NCBI GenBank assembly: GCA_021234155.1
Contig: JAJEKV010000001.1
Coordinates: 37,804,826 to 37,868,825, forward strand
Direction of reading: 5' to 3'
DNA from: Isoetes taiwanensis
Taxonomy: Eukaryota > Streptophyta > Lycopodiopsida > Isoetales > Isoetaceae
Length of the DNA stretch: 64,000 nt
The notes below the pieces were generated by a model, which worked only from the letters and a program-made list of their open reading frames with translations, made no database searches and was not told the DNA's origin. This document shows, piece by piece, positions 1 through 10,355 of the stretch (positions are counted from its first letter, which is position 1; each line of letters opens with the position of its first letter). Position numbers and translations under genes: made by a program.

Positions 1-61
1 CATTCTAACGCTAGTTGGTTCAGAAATAAAACATGAAATACATACCGATAAGTTTGCTCAC

Positions 62-496
62 CTGCTCTGGCATCAATGTGCAGTCCAGGATCTGCTTGTT
101 CTAAAAGAATTGCGACTTGTCTAGAGAGTCTACTATAAAGCATTCTCCAAGCTAGTATACAATGATTTCGTGGCATTGAGCATTCTAATACTAGTACTAT
201 ATTGTAAAAAAAACCCCTCCAACAAAGAAGATTCTCCATTTCCTTCTCTACAGAAGAAGCCTCCTCGATACCTAGATATATTGATGAAAAGATGTGGGGA
301 ATGAACTCCTTTGAGCTCAAAGTTGTATCTTTATTGTTATTAGTGCTTGGGGGCTGAAGTTTTGGCTGTGAGTACCCCACTGCAACCAGATCAAGAAGCC
401 ACGCTGCTGTAAGTTCTACATCCTGGCCAGAACAGAAAACTTTTCGTACCATACCACAACAGCACCAAACACAAGCTTTAACCTCGAAATAACATT
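62..496 (-). CDS. Internal exon of an unrecognised protein-coding gene, partial
   Basis: On the minus strand one frame stays open for 145 codons from 496 to 62. It is bounded by a pyrimidine-rich acceptor (CTTCTCTGCTGCAG) just above 496 and a GTGAGC donor at 61-56, with consistent phases (2 nt in, 1 nt out). The same frame also stays open to base 1, so the exon could instead run off the window. The peptide begins CYFEVKACVWCCCGMVRKV, then has a helix-rich stretch including LTAAWLLDLVAVGYSQ and LAWRMLYSRLSRQVAILLEQ. I do not recognise the family; the leucine-rich helical character would suit a HEAT-like scaffold, which is only inference. No stop or frameshift is visible, unlike most reading frames here. 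The rest of the gene would lie left of the window and possibly at 2359-2545. Confidence 0.5.
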
Positions 497-1802
497 CTGC
501 AGCAGAGAAGCAGATGTATCAGTTCTTGTAGACAAATTCATGGCCTTCGCTTGTGACCAGAGACAGAGAAGTGGAGGAGAGCACTCATCTTGAGGTGGGC
601 GCTGTGTTCCTATTGATCAGATTGGAGCTGCCAGTTACCCGGTCCAGAACATCCTTGATCCACAACGCAACTGACCGTGCATTTACAGGGAACAAAGGGT
701 TTTTAGCAGTCATCAACATATATTGAGTATATTCCAGCATATACTCAGTATATCCCACAAACCCACATAAACGAGGGTTTGCCCCCCTAGGGGCAACCCA
801 AAAACCACAATTTTTACCATCCGGAGGCCACCACCTATGGCAGGGACCATTTGTGTATAATATACTCGGTGCCAAAGTTATCAGATATAGAAAATGAGAA
901 GATGTCTTCTGGTACGATAAGCAAGATAGTTTAACAAATTGATCAAAACACCACCTTTCTAGGTGTACATTAACATGTTAATAGGTTAGTGGGGATGTGT
1001 GAGTACCCTAAGGCATTTTGTGTGGGCTTGGACATTTGAAGGTTAAACCTAGTATTAACTGGTATTAACGTCAATAGTTGAGAATGCAACCCTGTCCAAG
1101 AAGTAATGAATTGCATCTATAACATACTTGTTCGTTTTATCATTGGCAGAATATTACGTTATGTGGTTATATTATATTGAATCTTATGCCTAGATTTCCA
1201 TATCATCTAGCACTTCATGATGCGAAATGAAGTCTCTTGCACTTTTAAGGCAAATCATTTATTGCCTTGCAATAGAAGGTTGATAAATGACAGTTAGAAT
1301 AGCGACTTAATTAAATGCAAGAAGATGATTCTAGAGCTCTAAATATTAATTGACTTTGACTCTTGCAACAATTCTGCAAATGCTTGACTTCAACAACAGA
1401 GTGAAATGGGACTTGAGGTCACTATGCACATTCAAGAGCAAATACCCTAAATGCACATTAACATATCATCATGTAAAGTTGCAGACCTTCAAAGATCGTG
1501 TTCACCACTTAAGTTCCAAAGATAAGAAGGAAGAAGACATGAACTCTTTGCTGACTGAAGTGGACATATGAATGTTCAGCTTCATCAAGCTTAGTTAATA
1601 CATGGCAGTGGGACTCTCAAGTTTTCTCTTGCTTCTCTTGTTCCCCTTCCTAGCTGATGTAGACTTTGCAATTACTTTATTTCAAAATCCATCACCCCCA
1701 AACAACAATAAATAGTTGCAATGTTTGCCAAGACATGCCATTTTTCAAAAGAGCTTTGATGCTATATGAATATCTAACATTAAAAATGCCAGTCTTTACG
1801 TA

Positions 1803-1904
1803 TATTGTCTTTGGTACATTGTCTCCACCACTTATCTTGATTGATAGAGAACATATTGTCTTCGTTACATTGTCTTCACTACTTATCTTGATTGATAGAC
1901 ATAT
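1803..1904. repeat. Two-copy 51-bp tandem duplication
   Basis: The block starting TATTGTCTT and ending in TTATCTTGATTGATAGA occurs at 1803 and again at 1854 with a few mismatches. Confidence 0.7.
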
Positions 1905-2358
1905 TCCTAATAAAAGGTTTTTACACATATGGACATTTATATACAAACTCATTACTAAAGCTATAAATTTCTAAAAAATGTTGCTTTTGGCTCTATGGAT
2001 CATTGTCCTTTAATGCGTAGATAAGATGGGAACAAATCCATGGTTTTCAAAATGGGCTTTTCGATATGCAAGTTCAACATGCCAAAAGGAAAAAAAATGT
2101 TAAGAGTAATTTATCAGAATTCCTCCACCACCTATCTAAGGAATTAATAAATATTGTCAAGTCCATATCTTGCTAAACCGAAACCATGCTACTAAATGTT
2201 TATGCCTCCAAAATGCAATAAATCAATGTGCATAGTGTTGAATGAATGAAAGCCAAATACGAGTACTTAAAGTACTGGTTGTGTAGTTTTTCACAATTAC
2301 ATTATCTCTTCTCACATTGTATCAGAACATGGATAATGGCACTTCATGTGGAGTTTAC

Positions 2359-2545
2359 CCACATAGAGCAAGTTTGAAGGTAGAGAAATGTACTGGTCTA
2401 TTGTTGCATTCATCCCAAGAAGTGTGAACAAAAATATCTCTTGGTGACTGTAAGCGGCTTTGAAGGCTTGGACACTTCCTTTCAAGAACATTGTACAACA
2501 GGCCAAAACCAATTTACTTCTCAAACATATATGGTATTTCACCAT
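2359..2545 (-). CDS. Possible exon, unrecognised
   Basis: A minus-strand frame is open here and ends at a possible GTAAAC donor (2358-2353). The peptide contains VQAFKAAYSHQEIFLF and NATIDQYISLPSNLLYVG. It could be an upstream exon of the gene whose exon lies at 62-496, since both are on the minus strand, but no domain links them and the acceptor side is not clear. It may be chance. Confidence 0.22.
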
Positions 2546-3235
2546 CTAATGCAACAATCAGTTGCTCCAGCTGCATATCATTCATTAGATAAAGGAATCA
2601 TAGGTTTTTAAGGTCTAAATCATATATTCAAGAACGACAGTTTAAAGAATAAAAAAGTGTAGAGAAGCATAATTATGTATAGGTAGCTCCAAAGAGTTTT
2701 TACCTGAAATAAAACTTCCACATCTTCTTTACAATGAGCTCATGCTTTACCTGCTGCAAGGGCTATCATCACCTAATATGATTGAACAAAGTAGTTATAA
2801 TAATCAAATAGCGAGACTTTAAGTGAAGCAAACTGAATAAGAGAAGCCATAATTAAATGATTGGAATCGAATTGCGTATTGCTTAGAAAAGTCTATTGTC
2901 ATAAACAAAATGGACTCATGAGATCCCTAAATTGCATAGCTACGCCTGCATTTAAGTAAGAAGAAGCAAATTTTAAAAACTACAATTTTCTCCAAAGCTT
3001 CAAATGCATTATGCATTCTTACTTAATTTAATAGCAATACTTTTAGTATATGGTGGTTAATATGCACTTGGACAAATTACAATGATTGCCATCTTGATGT
3101 AAAACTACCATGGTTTTCTTCGCTACATAAAAGAGTTTGATATTGGTAATGTAGCCAGACATCCAACCGCATATCTACGAACTCGCACTTTTAAGAAGTT
3201 GATGCTTAATGACGATGACACAGATCTACGATACT

Positions 3236-4100
3236 CTTTCAGGAAGAGCCCTCTGCAGTGTTTTCTATTGGTAGAGGAGTTCGCCAAGGTTGCCCCTTGG
3301 CTCCATTGCTTTTTACAATAGTGGCATAGGTGCTTCCACAGTTGTTTTCTAGTGCTCCTGAGGATGTTGTGGTTAGGGGTCTACCTATGGAAAATGGCTC
3401 TCGAGAAATATGTAATCAATATGCGATGATACCTTTATATTCTTGACAACAGAAGAAGATAATCTTCAAAATGCAAAGCTTCTGCTTGGCGCATTTTCTT
3501 TAGCCTCTGGAGTTTTAATCGGTTAGCAAAAGTGTTCTGCTCTATGTACTTTAGATGATGAAGTTCCAGCATGTGTTCTTGCCTATCCTGAAAGGTGTTG
3601 CCTCAGAGAAGGCAACCAAGCTTTTTGGTATGGGTATTCATGTCTCAACTTCTTATGCTTGGGATGTCATAATAGAAGGGTTACAAAGGCATCATTTTTT
3701 GGTGGGATACTGCTAAACTTTCTATGCCTGGAAGGGTGATAGTTGCTAAGCATGTCTTAAGCAACGCTCATGTCTATATGGCTTCTGTCATTCTTGCTTC
3801 TCAATCAAAGTTTCAAGAGATTGTGGATGTTATCAGGAATTTTATTTCGGGTGAAGATAGCAGGGACTATGGTTAAGATTGTATGGTCTAAGTCTATAAA
3901 ACCTATGTTTGCTGGAGGGTTGGGCTTCACAGATTTCCATTTGCAGAGTAAGGTCATGATCTCGAAATTCATTTGGAGATTTCTCGTGGGTAAGCATGAT
4001 TCTCCTGGGTTATGGCTTATTGCACAGGCTCTTATCCATTGTATTTCTTTTGGTCAAGCCTCACTTAAACCTGTTCTTCCATAGAGTCTATTCTATAATT
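3236..4100 (+). pseudogene. L1-type LINE reverse transcriptase fragment, degenerate
   Basis: Translation around 3268-3320 gives IGRGVRQGCPLAPLLFTIV, the classic LINE RT block. About 110 nt on, the catalytic YADD block is recognisable (bases about 3418-3432), but the bases read TATGCGATGAT, one G short of TAT-GCG-GAT-GAT, so the catalytic motif itself is frameshifted. Downstream, 3770-4084 encodes the usual plant LINE region after RT (KIVWSKSIKPMFAGGLGF, then SKFIWRFL). Several stops and frameshifts lie between. It is a dead copy without a 5' end, ORF1 or visible poly-A of its own. By sequence style it belongs to the plant L1 superfamily, the same type as the fragment at 4615-5402, but the two are separate remnants. 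Confidence 0.8.
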
Positions 4101-4614
4101 TGCGGCCCTTTTCTAATGCTTCTCCCTTTTTAAATGGCTTGCTAAGTTTATGCAGCAACTATTCCTCCTATCATCATCTTATCCAAATAATTCCGCGCCT
4201 GCGTATCTCGATGTATCGCCATAATTCTTTATAATCATTTATTAAACATCGAAGATTAATGTTATTGCATAAATAATGACATACAAACTTACCTCTTGAT
4301 CAATATGGTGCACGCGGCAAGTGTTATGCTTAGGAAAATAAAGATCTAACTCGCCAAAAACACTCTTTTAGCAAATTGGTTATGGTCAATGTTACCTCTT
4401 TTCCTTATTCTTGGTACTGAAATAAAAACATTAAAGAAGAGTTGTTGCTTTTGTTTTTACTCAAATAATAGAAAAAAATATGTTAAAAAAATTACGAACT
4501 TTGTGGCAAAGATAAGTTCCCCACCACCTCCAAGTCGATGAACCACACCAATACCTTCCTTTTTAGCACTATGGCATAGCCACTAAGTACTAAACAAGAT
4601 GTACATCATGTGAT

Positions 4615-5402
4615 GGAGGGTTCATCCGGATATTGTGCCTTCTTGCTTTGTGCGGTCTTCTTACCGGGTGCTGGCTATTCATGACACACTGCCCCCTTCA
4701 GGCAAGTGGTCTCTGCAGCTTCCGGGTTCTCGATGGCACTCGGTTTGGACGTGGACATGGAGCTCACTTCCCCCACCGAAGGTTAGGGTGCTTCTGTGGC
4801 AGGTGGTGCACCGCTGTATCAGGGTGAATGCCCTTGTGAGTCAGTTTAGGCCGGGTGTGAGCCCTCTCTGCCCTTGTTGTGGCCTTCATTGTGAGACGGT
4901 GGAGCATTGTCTGGCTTTATGCCCTCACTTGCAGGCTGCCTGGGATTGGGTTAGGCTCTGTTTCAGGTAAGATTGACTAGCCAGCAGTTGCTGCTTCATG
5001 TGTATCCTGGTGCTTGGCCGCTCTTGCGGTAGCAAGCCTTGCATCTGTGCGTGGCTTAGTTGGTGTGGTTGATTTGGAAGCGGCGGCGGTTGTGGATCTT
5101 TCAGGGGATTCAGCAGCCTGCAGCCTCTCTGATTCCTCGACTCAGATACAAGCTATTTCAAAGCTTTCTGGTGTTCCCGGGATTAGTAGAGCGGAAGTTT
5201 GCCATTTGGCGGGACTTCTTGTTGTAGATGGTGATGGTCGGTTTGTACAGCAGTAGAGTTGCAGTTTTTCTGTGAGTTTGTTGTGGAGTGTCGAGGTATT
5301 GCTGTCTCTTTGGGGCAGTTCTCCTTCCTTCTCACATGCTTTGTAACATTACCATTCTTTTAATATATTGATGACACAGTTCTTCAAAAAAAAAAAAAAA
5401 GA
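4615..5402 (+). mobile_element. 5'-truncated L1-type LINE insertion with TSD
   Basis: The element encodes the reverse-transcriptase zinc-binding domain (zf-RVT type) at 4635-4970: WSSLPPPKVRVLLWQVVHRC, then CPCCGLHCETVEHCLALCPH with the expected Cys/His spacing. A frame after a stop continues at 5014-5256. It ends in a 15-base A run at 5386-5400. The 13-bp TACATCATGTGAT occurs just upstream (4602-4614) and just after the A tail (5403-5415), a target-site duplication marking a target-primed insertion truncated at its 5' end. The preceding bases also match (AAGAT) apart from a 2-base difference. The short TSD mismatch indicates a moderately young event. Confidence 0.85.
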
Positions 5403-5415
5403 TACATCATGTGAT

Positions 5416-7781
5416 TGTAGGACTTACATAGTAGCTGCTTTTTGTTGTGCATGTCTCATCTCCTGCCTTATCCGACTGGGCTTCTCTAATTTCCCACTTC
5501 TAAAACTCATCACTTGCTTGTTTAAGCTTTGGAGTATTATTCTTCAAAGATATATCAGTTTTTTTCTTCATTCTATATTGACAGAAATATGAGATTCAAC
5601 TCTGACAGCATATAAATACTTCTAAACATCAAATCATTTTAAATATAATGCATTGGTATTCTATTTTGTAAATTTCTACAATATTACCTCGAAACGCAGG
5701 ACAACTTGTTCTCACTTCAGATATATCAAATCCAACTCCATGCTGAGTCTCTAGGGTGCTAATTACCTAAGTCCTTAAAGATTTTAGTTATTACTAAATA
5801 ACAATAAAGAACCTAGTTACAAACTTACTTTTTGAATACCACTAAATAACAATAAAAAAAATCTAGTTTCAAACTTGCTTCTTCAATATGCTAACTATTT
5901 TGTTGGTTCATGTGCTTATGTGATCCTTTCCAATAAAACAAATCGTCCTGGACCCTTTTCACGGTTTGTAAAAGATCTTGACCTCTACCTCTAGAGCTTG
6001 TGGAAGTCATACACGTAGGATCTACCAAATTTTTAGATATATCTATAGGATCCCTCGATGTAGAATCTACAAAGGGGGTGGTGTCATGACCTGGGGATGG
6101 CAATGGTATCCGATGGGCAATATTTGTGATCGTCCCCATGGCGCGCCACTGCTCCTAATCCCTAAGAATGCCTTGGGTACAACCTCCTTACAAGTTGGAT
6201 AGTACCAGCAGCATCCTGCATCAATCCGTTCCTCCATACCCCCTGCCACTACTATCCACATTACAAACATTAAACATGTCCTACAAAATCTCACCCATCT
6301 ACATTTGAATTAAACACGTCAGCATATGCAAAATAAATCCTTAATTCAAGAACTCTTAAAAATCAAGAAACTTACCAATAATTATTCAAGCTCGGGGGAA
6401 AAGAAAAAGATATTACCTTTTGACATTAAATTAACGAGCCTCGTAGGCAATAGCAAGAAGATTGTCCATTTTCACGAATTTTATTGTAAAACTATCATTG
6501 GTTTCCCACATCAAAGTTAATAAACACAAATTGCTACCAGAGAACTTACTAAATTAAAGTTCTTTCACCCAAAATCTATCCTTTCAAGACCGTCACTATA
6601 CTCCAGTACAATCCATATCTTGAATAAGACAAATATGTTAGAACTTAGACAACTAAACAAAGTGGATATACCTACTAACGTTGGAGGTAAGGACCCATTG
6701 TTAAGAACTTCGAAAAATTTACGGTCTCTTGTTTGTCTCAATTCATCGGAATGCAAAGGAGAGCTCTTTTCATCGTTAATGATGGGCTCTTTTTCAGCAT
6801 AATCCCATATGCTTGCAAATGCTGAGAACGTGATCAGCTAAATAATGGCCTTCATTCTCTAGTCTAGTTTATAAAGTTTTGGTCGCGACCCATTTCCTGA
6901 AACCAGTTATTCTCCTGAAACCAAAATCGCTGACAAGCAGAAATTTCATATAATCATTTTGAATCGGGCATCTGGAAGGGCTATTATGAGCGCTAAAGAT
7001 ATATATATAAGTCATTTACTAGTTCTTCGAATAGAGTAGTTACTACAGATGCTCCACCTGAAGCGATGAATATGCTTTTAATGGATAATAGAGAGACTAA
7101 GAAAGAAGTTGACGATCGAGGTAAGAATTTCAAAAACTTGTCACATTTTAGAAAAGTCTTAACTGACAGCAGTATATTTCTGCACATGATATGCTTGCTA
7201 CTTCTAGAGTCATTGATATGCTACTTCTAAAGTCGTTGACAGCCAAAATACATCAGCATGGTCTGTCGACATATGGAAACCACTTTCTTTTATAAGGGTC
7301 TTCAGGATATCTACATGAACAAGCAAAACCGAGTGGGTTAAGCAAGCAATAAGTCCCATTAACTTAATAAATCAATATGACAACATATTCTGATACCAAG
7401 CTTATCTATTCCTTCTTTGCGGGGTATAGGCTCCCAGGTAGTGTGTTGAGATAGGCGCTTGGTCCACATCCTGACAGAAATGGATATTGCAATTATGAGC
7501 TCTATACAAGAACATTATAGGTCATGCTGGAACGTCCAATTCGACTTGGAGAGATGCATGGAGAAGCATTATAGGTCATATTGGTATGTGGCATTCTCCT
7601 CGATGGGTATAATCCTACAAAATATTTCTGTTTGTGGACATTCAGCAACCTGTATATTCTCAAATAACATGTCACATGCCATTTTTTTTTTGTCTTGGAA
7701 AATTCTGTTTCATCGCTATATCAGAAGGTGCCAAGACCTTCTCAAATTTAGTATGCAGGACAATGAGGCAGTATTAATCTT
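5416..7781. other. AT-rich non-coding stretch
   Basis: Nothing recognisable. Short open frames exist on both strands but none carries a domain or convincing splice sites. Confidence 0.5.
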
Positions 7782-8293
7782 ATGGGGCATATTGTTTTCA
7801 ATGGCATGATAATTTTGAATCCAAGGCTGAATAAGAATCAACAGCACCAATTGATGTCAGGAATTTCGAGAGCTTTAGAGCAGCTTCTGTTTCATCATTC
7901 ATTTGATAACAGGATTGTCAAGGGCATTGTTACTCTCGTTAGTCCAGATCAAGGATCTTCTCTCTCACTAACATACCTGGTAGATGTTCTACGGGAGTTG
8001 GCGTGCAATGACCGTGCAATGACCATGCTGGTATGGAGTTCAAACTGTTTCACATGGATTTAGAATCAGCAAAACCTCGTGCAAAAGGACATATTGAAGA
8101 AGACGCAAACACTATGAGAGCACTTTTGGAGAAATATAGAATCCAATATATTTATGTTGCTGCCATGCCCGTTATGGTAAGGAAGGTTGTCATTGATGCT
8201 TTAAGAAGTCAAGCAGAATCATCTTCCAATAGCAGTGAATTTCAAGTTGCCAAGGATTTATCTCCTGTCTGTTGCATATGCATTTGTAAATAG
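7782..8293 (+). pseudogene. Unrecognised coding remnant with one frameshift
   Basis: Two overlapping plus-strand frames read as one protein if a single frameshift near 8033-8040 is allowed. The first gives ISRALEQLLFHHSFDNRIV and LTYLVDVLRELACNDRAMTM. The second gives MEFKLFHMDLESAKPRAKGH and ALLEKYRIQYIYVAAMPVMV. The amino-acid make-up looks like a real helical protein rather than chance, but I recognise no family. A splice junction in place of the frameshift cannot be excluded. The bases around the break are GCTGGTATGGAG, where no clean intron fits. Confidence 0.35.
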
Positions 8294-8919
8294 TTACCTC
8301 TAGAGTACAGTTGAATCTAATCCAACCTATCAGGGATTGCAATTGTATAATCTCTAATGCTTCTCCAAATTCTCAGCTAAAGTACAGTCATGTATGCACA
8401 GGCGTGGAAACCCTCGGAAGGTTTTTCTTTGAATTGCGCTTGGAAGCAGGCAGCACAACGGGTATGCCTATGGGAGAAATATTTAACCCTAAAAGGGCAA
8501 GCACCATACCTGCCATACCACAGCCGAAACACCATCGGTGCTTCCGATTTTGCCCCTGCCCGTGCCCCTGTCATCGCCGGAGGGGATTGCATATCCACCT
8601 TCCACTTATCTTCCAAGAAATCGCTACCGTGTAAGTGTTACCATCGACATAAATTCCCAAAAATAAAACAACAAAAGAGTGATCCATTTTGCTTCTAGCC
8701 AGCACACTCCTATGAACTCAGTTTTGACCACCTGTGGTAAAGCCATGCAAAAATAAGTAGCTGCACGATAGTATCAGATTCCGCTTCCCCTACTTCCTCT
8801 TCTGCTTCCGCTGCCATGGATCAGCCGGAAGAAAAGGAAGGAGCTCATTCATGCCTCTGTCATAGGCCCAAACAATTTCTACCGTCAAGCACATCCCAAA
8901 CAAATCGTTACCGTCTGTC

Positions 8920-8963
8920 ACTGGGCGTCACAAAAACCCTAACTGGGCGTCACAAAAACCCTA
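8920..8963. repeat. Two-copy 22-bp tandem repeat
   Basis: The unit ACTGGGCGTCACAAAAACCC plus TA occurs twice back to back, directly left of the MULE-like element. Confidence 0.8.
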
Positions 8964-8970
8964 ACTAATC

Positions 8971-9599
8971 CGGTGCCTTTTTTGGCTCCCGAAAACGGGG
9001 TCTCGCGCGGACCCAAAATCGCTTAAGCGATTTTCAAGGGGAAAGTGAAAATCGCTTAAGCGATTTTCACAGTTGCCGGAAAATTAAGCGATTTTCTACA
9101 ATCATCAGCAACGACACAGAAAGGGTGGCTCTAGAAAAGCAACGGCACAGCATGTTTTCAGCATCGATTTTCCAAATTGGAGCGTTTCCAAGCCAAATCG
9201 ACCATGCCCAATCCAATTTCGGCTCTTCTTAAGCAATTTCGGCCTGTTTTCCTTTGAATCCGAGCCCAGTCTGATAGCTCCAAAATCGGTGTAAAAGTCT
9301 CTGATTCTATGATTCCTAGGCAAATCGATCCTCCTCAGTCCTTAATCGGCCCTCTAGCAATACAAATCGACTCTTTCTTTGCATACCGAGTCCGGTTTTG
9401 CTCACATCATCCCTGTTTTCCAATGTTTTTGCAGATTTTCAGAGAATCCAGTACTGTAAATATGACTTGTGGTTTCCGGCGGGGGCTTTTCAGGCTTGAA
9501 TCAGGCTTGAAAATCGCTTAAGCGATTTTCATCCCCAAAATCGCTTAAGCGATTTTCGGGCGCCGAAGACCCCGATTTCGGGAGCCAAAAAAGACCCCG
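8971..9599. mobile_element. Non-autonomous MULE-like DNA transposon with TIRs, TSD and subterminal palindromes
   Basis: The ends are inverted repeats of about 33 bp, 8971-9003 and 9567-9599, matching at about 30 positions and sharing GGCTCCCGAAA and CGGGGTCT. The 9-bp TAACTAATC flanks both ends (8962-8970 and 9600-9608), a length typical of Mutator-like elements. Inside each TIR lie two copies of the perfect palindrome AAAATCGCTTAAGCGATTTT. They are at 9015-9034, 9045-9070 (extended to a 26-bp perfect palindrome with GTG and CAC ends), 9509-9530 (22 bp) and 9537-9556; a half copy lies at 9083-9095. No transposase frame is present, so it would move only with help from another element. The palindromes sit where transposase-binding sites occur in such elements; that role is inference. 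Confidence 0.8.
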
Positions 9600-9608
9600 T
9601 AACTAATC

Positions 9609-10355
9609 CCAGCCGATCGGAACCGCTTATGCAGAACATTCTATGGCATATTATTCTGAGAACAAATCTAGGCCTTCTAAACGTCACTCCACCCTCCAAC
9701 GAGAGGGTTGCAACCCAAAACACATCCAAAACATGCAGCGGATTACCCGTCTCGTTGCCCATCAGCGCCATAAGCTTAACGATTTGGGGGCTTCTTGTAT
9801 CCATGCAACTGGCAGCTGAATGTTCGTGCAAAGAATCGCCAAAAAAACTTGCTCCAAAAAAAAAGTGCTTATTAGCCGCCATAGCCACCATCTTCCATGA
9901 CCTGTGATAGGACCTCTGTTGGATGGCGCTCCATTCACGCCATAGCCGGAGCTCCGGCCCCGCGACCGGCGGTCACCGGCCACACCGCAATGTAGTCCCA
10001 GTGGCCACTAGTCCTTATCAGACTTGCAAAATTGGAATGATATTCCGGTGTTGGGATTAGGGTTCGTTCAAAATCCAGAATAGAATGAAATTGAATATGC
10101 GGATCCGGCCTCAGGCACGTTACCGGAATACCTGACAAGGAGGTTTGTGTTCTCTCTTCCTCGTCTATCTCAAGAACGCATTCAAAGTTTACTGGGAGGG
10201 TCTGGGCACGGTAGCTGTGCACAAAACTTTATTTTGATTCGTTCTCCTGATAGACTTGTTTATGCAATTTTAATTTTAAGAACACGGAACGATATATTGC
10301 CTGGAACTAGTGTGTCGCCTGATTTCCATAACAATCATAGCTGTTCTATTATTAC
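9609..10355. other. 3' flank of the ABCB gene
   Basis: No recognised gene. A minus-strand open frame at 9529-9891 overlaps the transposon end and has no known domain. On the minus strand AATAAA lies at 10233-10228, about 125 nt after the ABCB stop, a candidate polyadenylation signal. Confidence 0.4.
10228..10233 (-). terminator. Candidate polyadenylation signal of the ABCB gene
   Basis: AATAAA on the minus strand, about 125 nt downstream of the stop codon at 10356-10358. Position fits a 3' UTR; there is no direct proof. Confidence 0.4.

Larger units (their letters stand above)
497..3235. other. AT-rich non-coding stretch
   Basis: Apart from the possible exon at 2359-2545 and the small tandem duplication at 1803-1904, I see no gene, RNA or mobile element. 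A minus-strand open stretch at 585-875 has no recognisable domain. Confidence 0.5.

Noticed and set aside
585-875. Minus-strand 96-codon frame as a further exon of the gene at 62-496
   Set aside because: No donor and acceptor pair gives a phase that joins it to the exon at 496.
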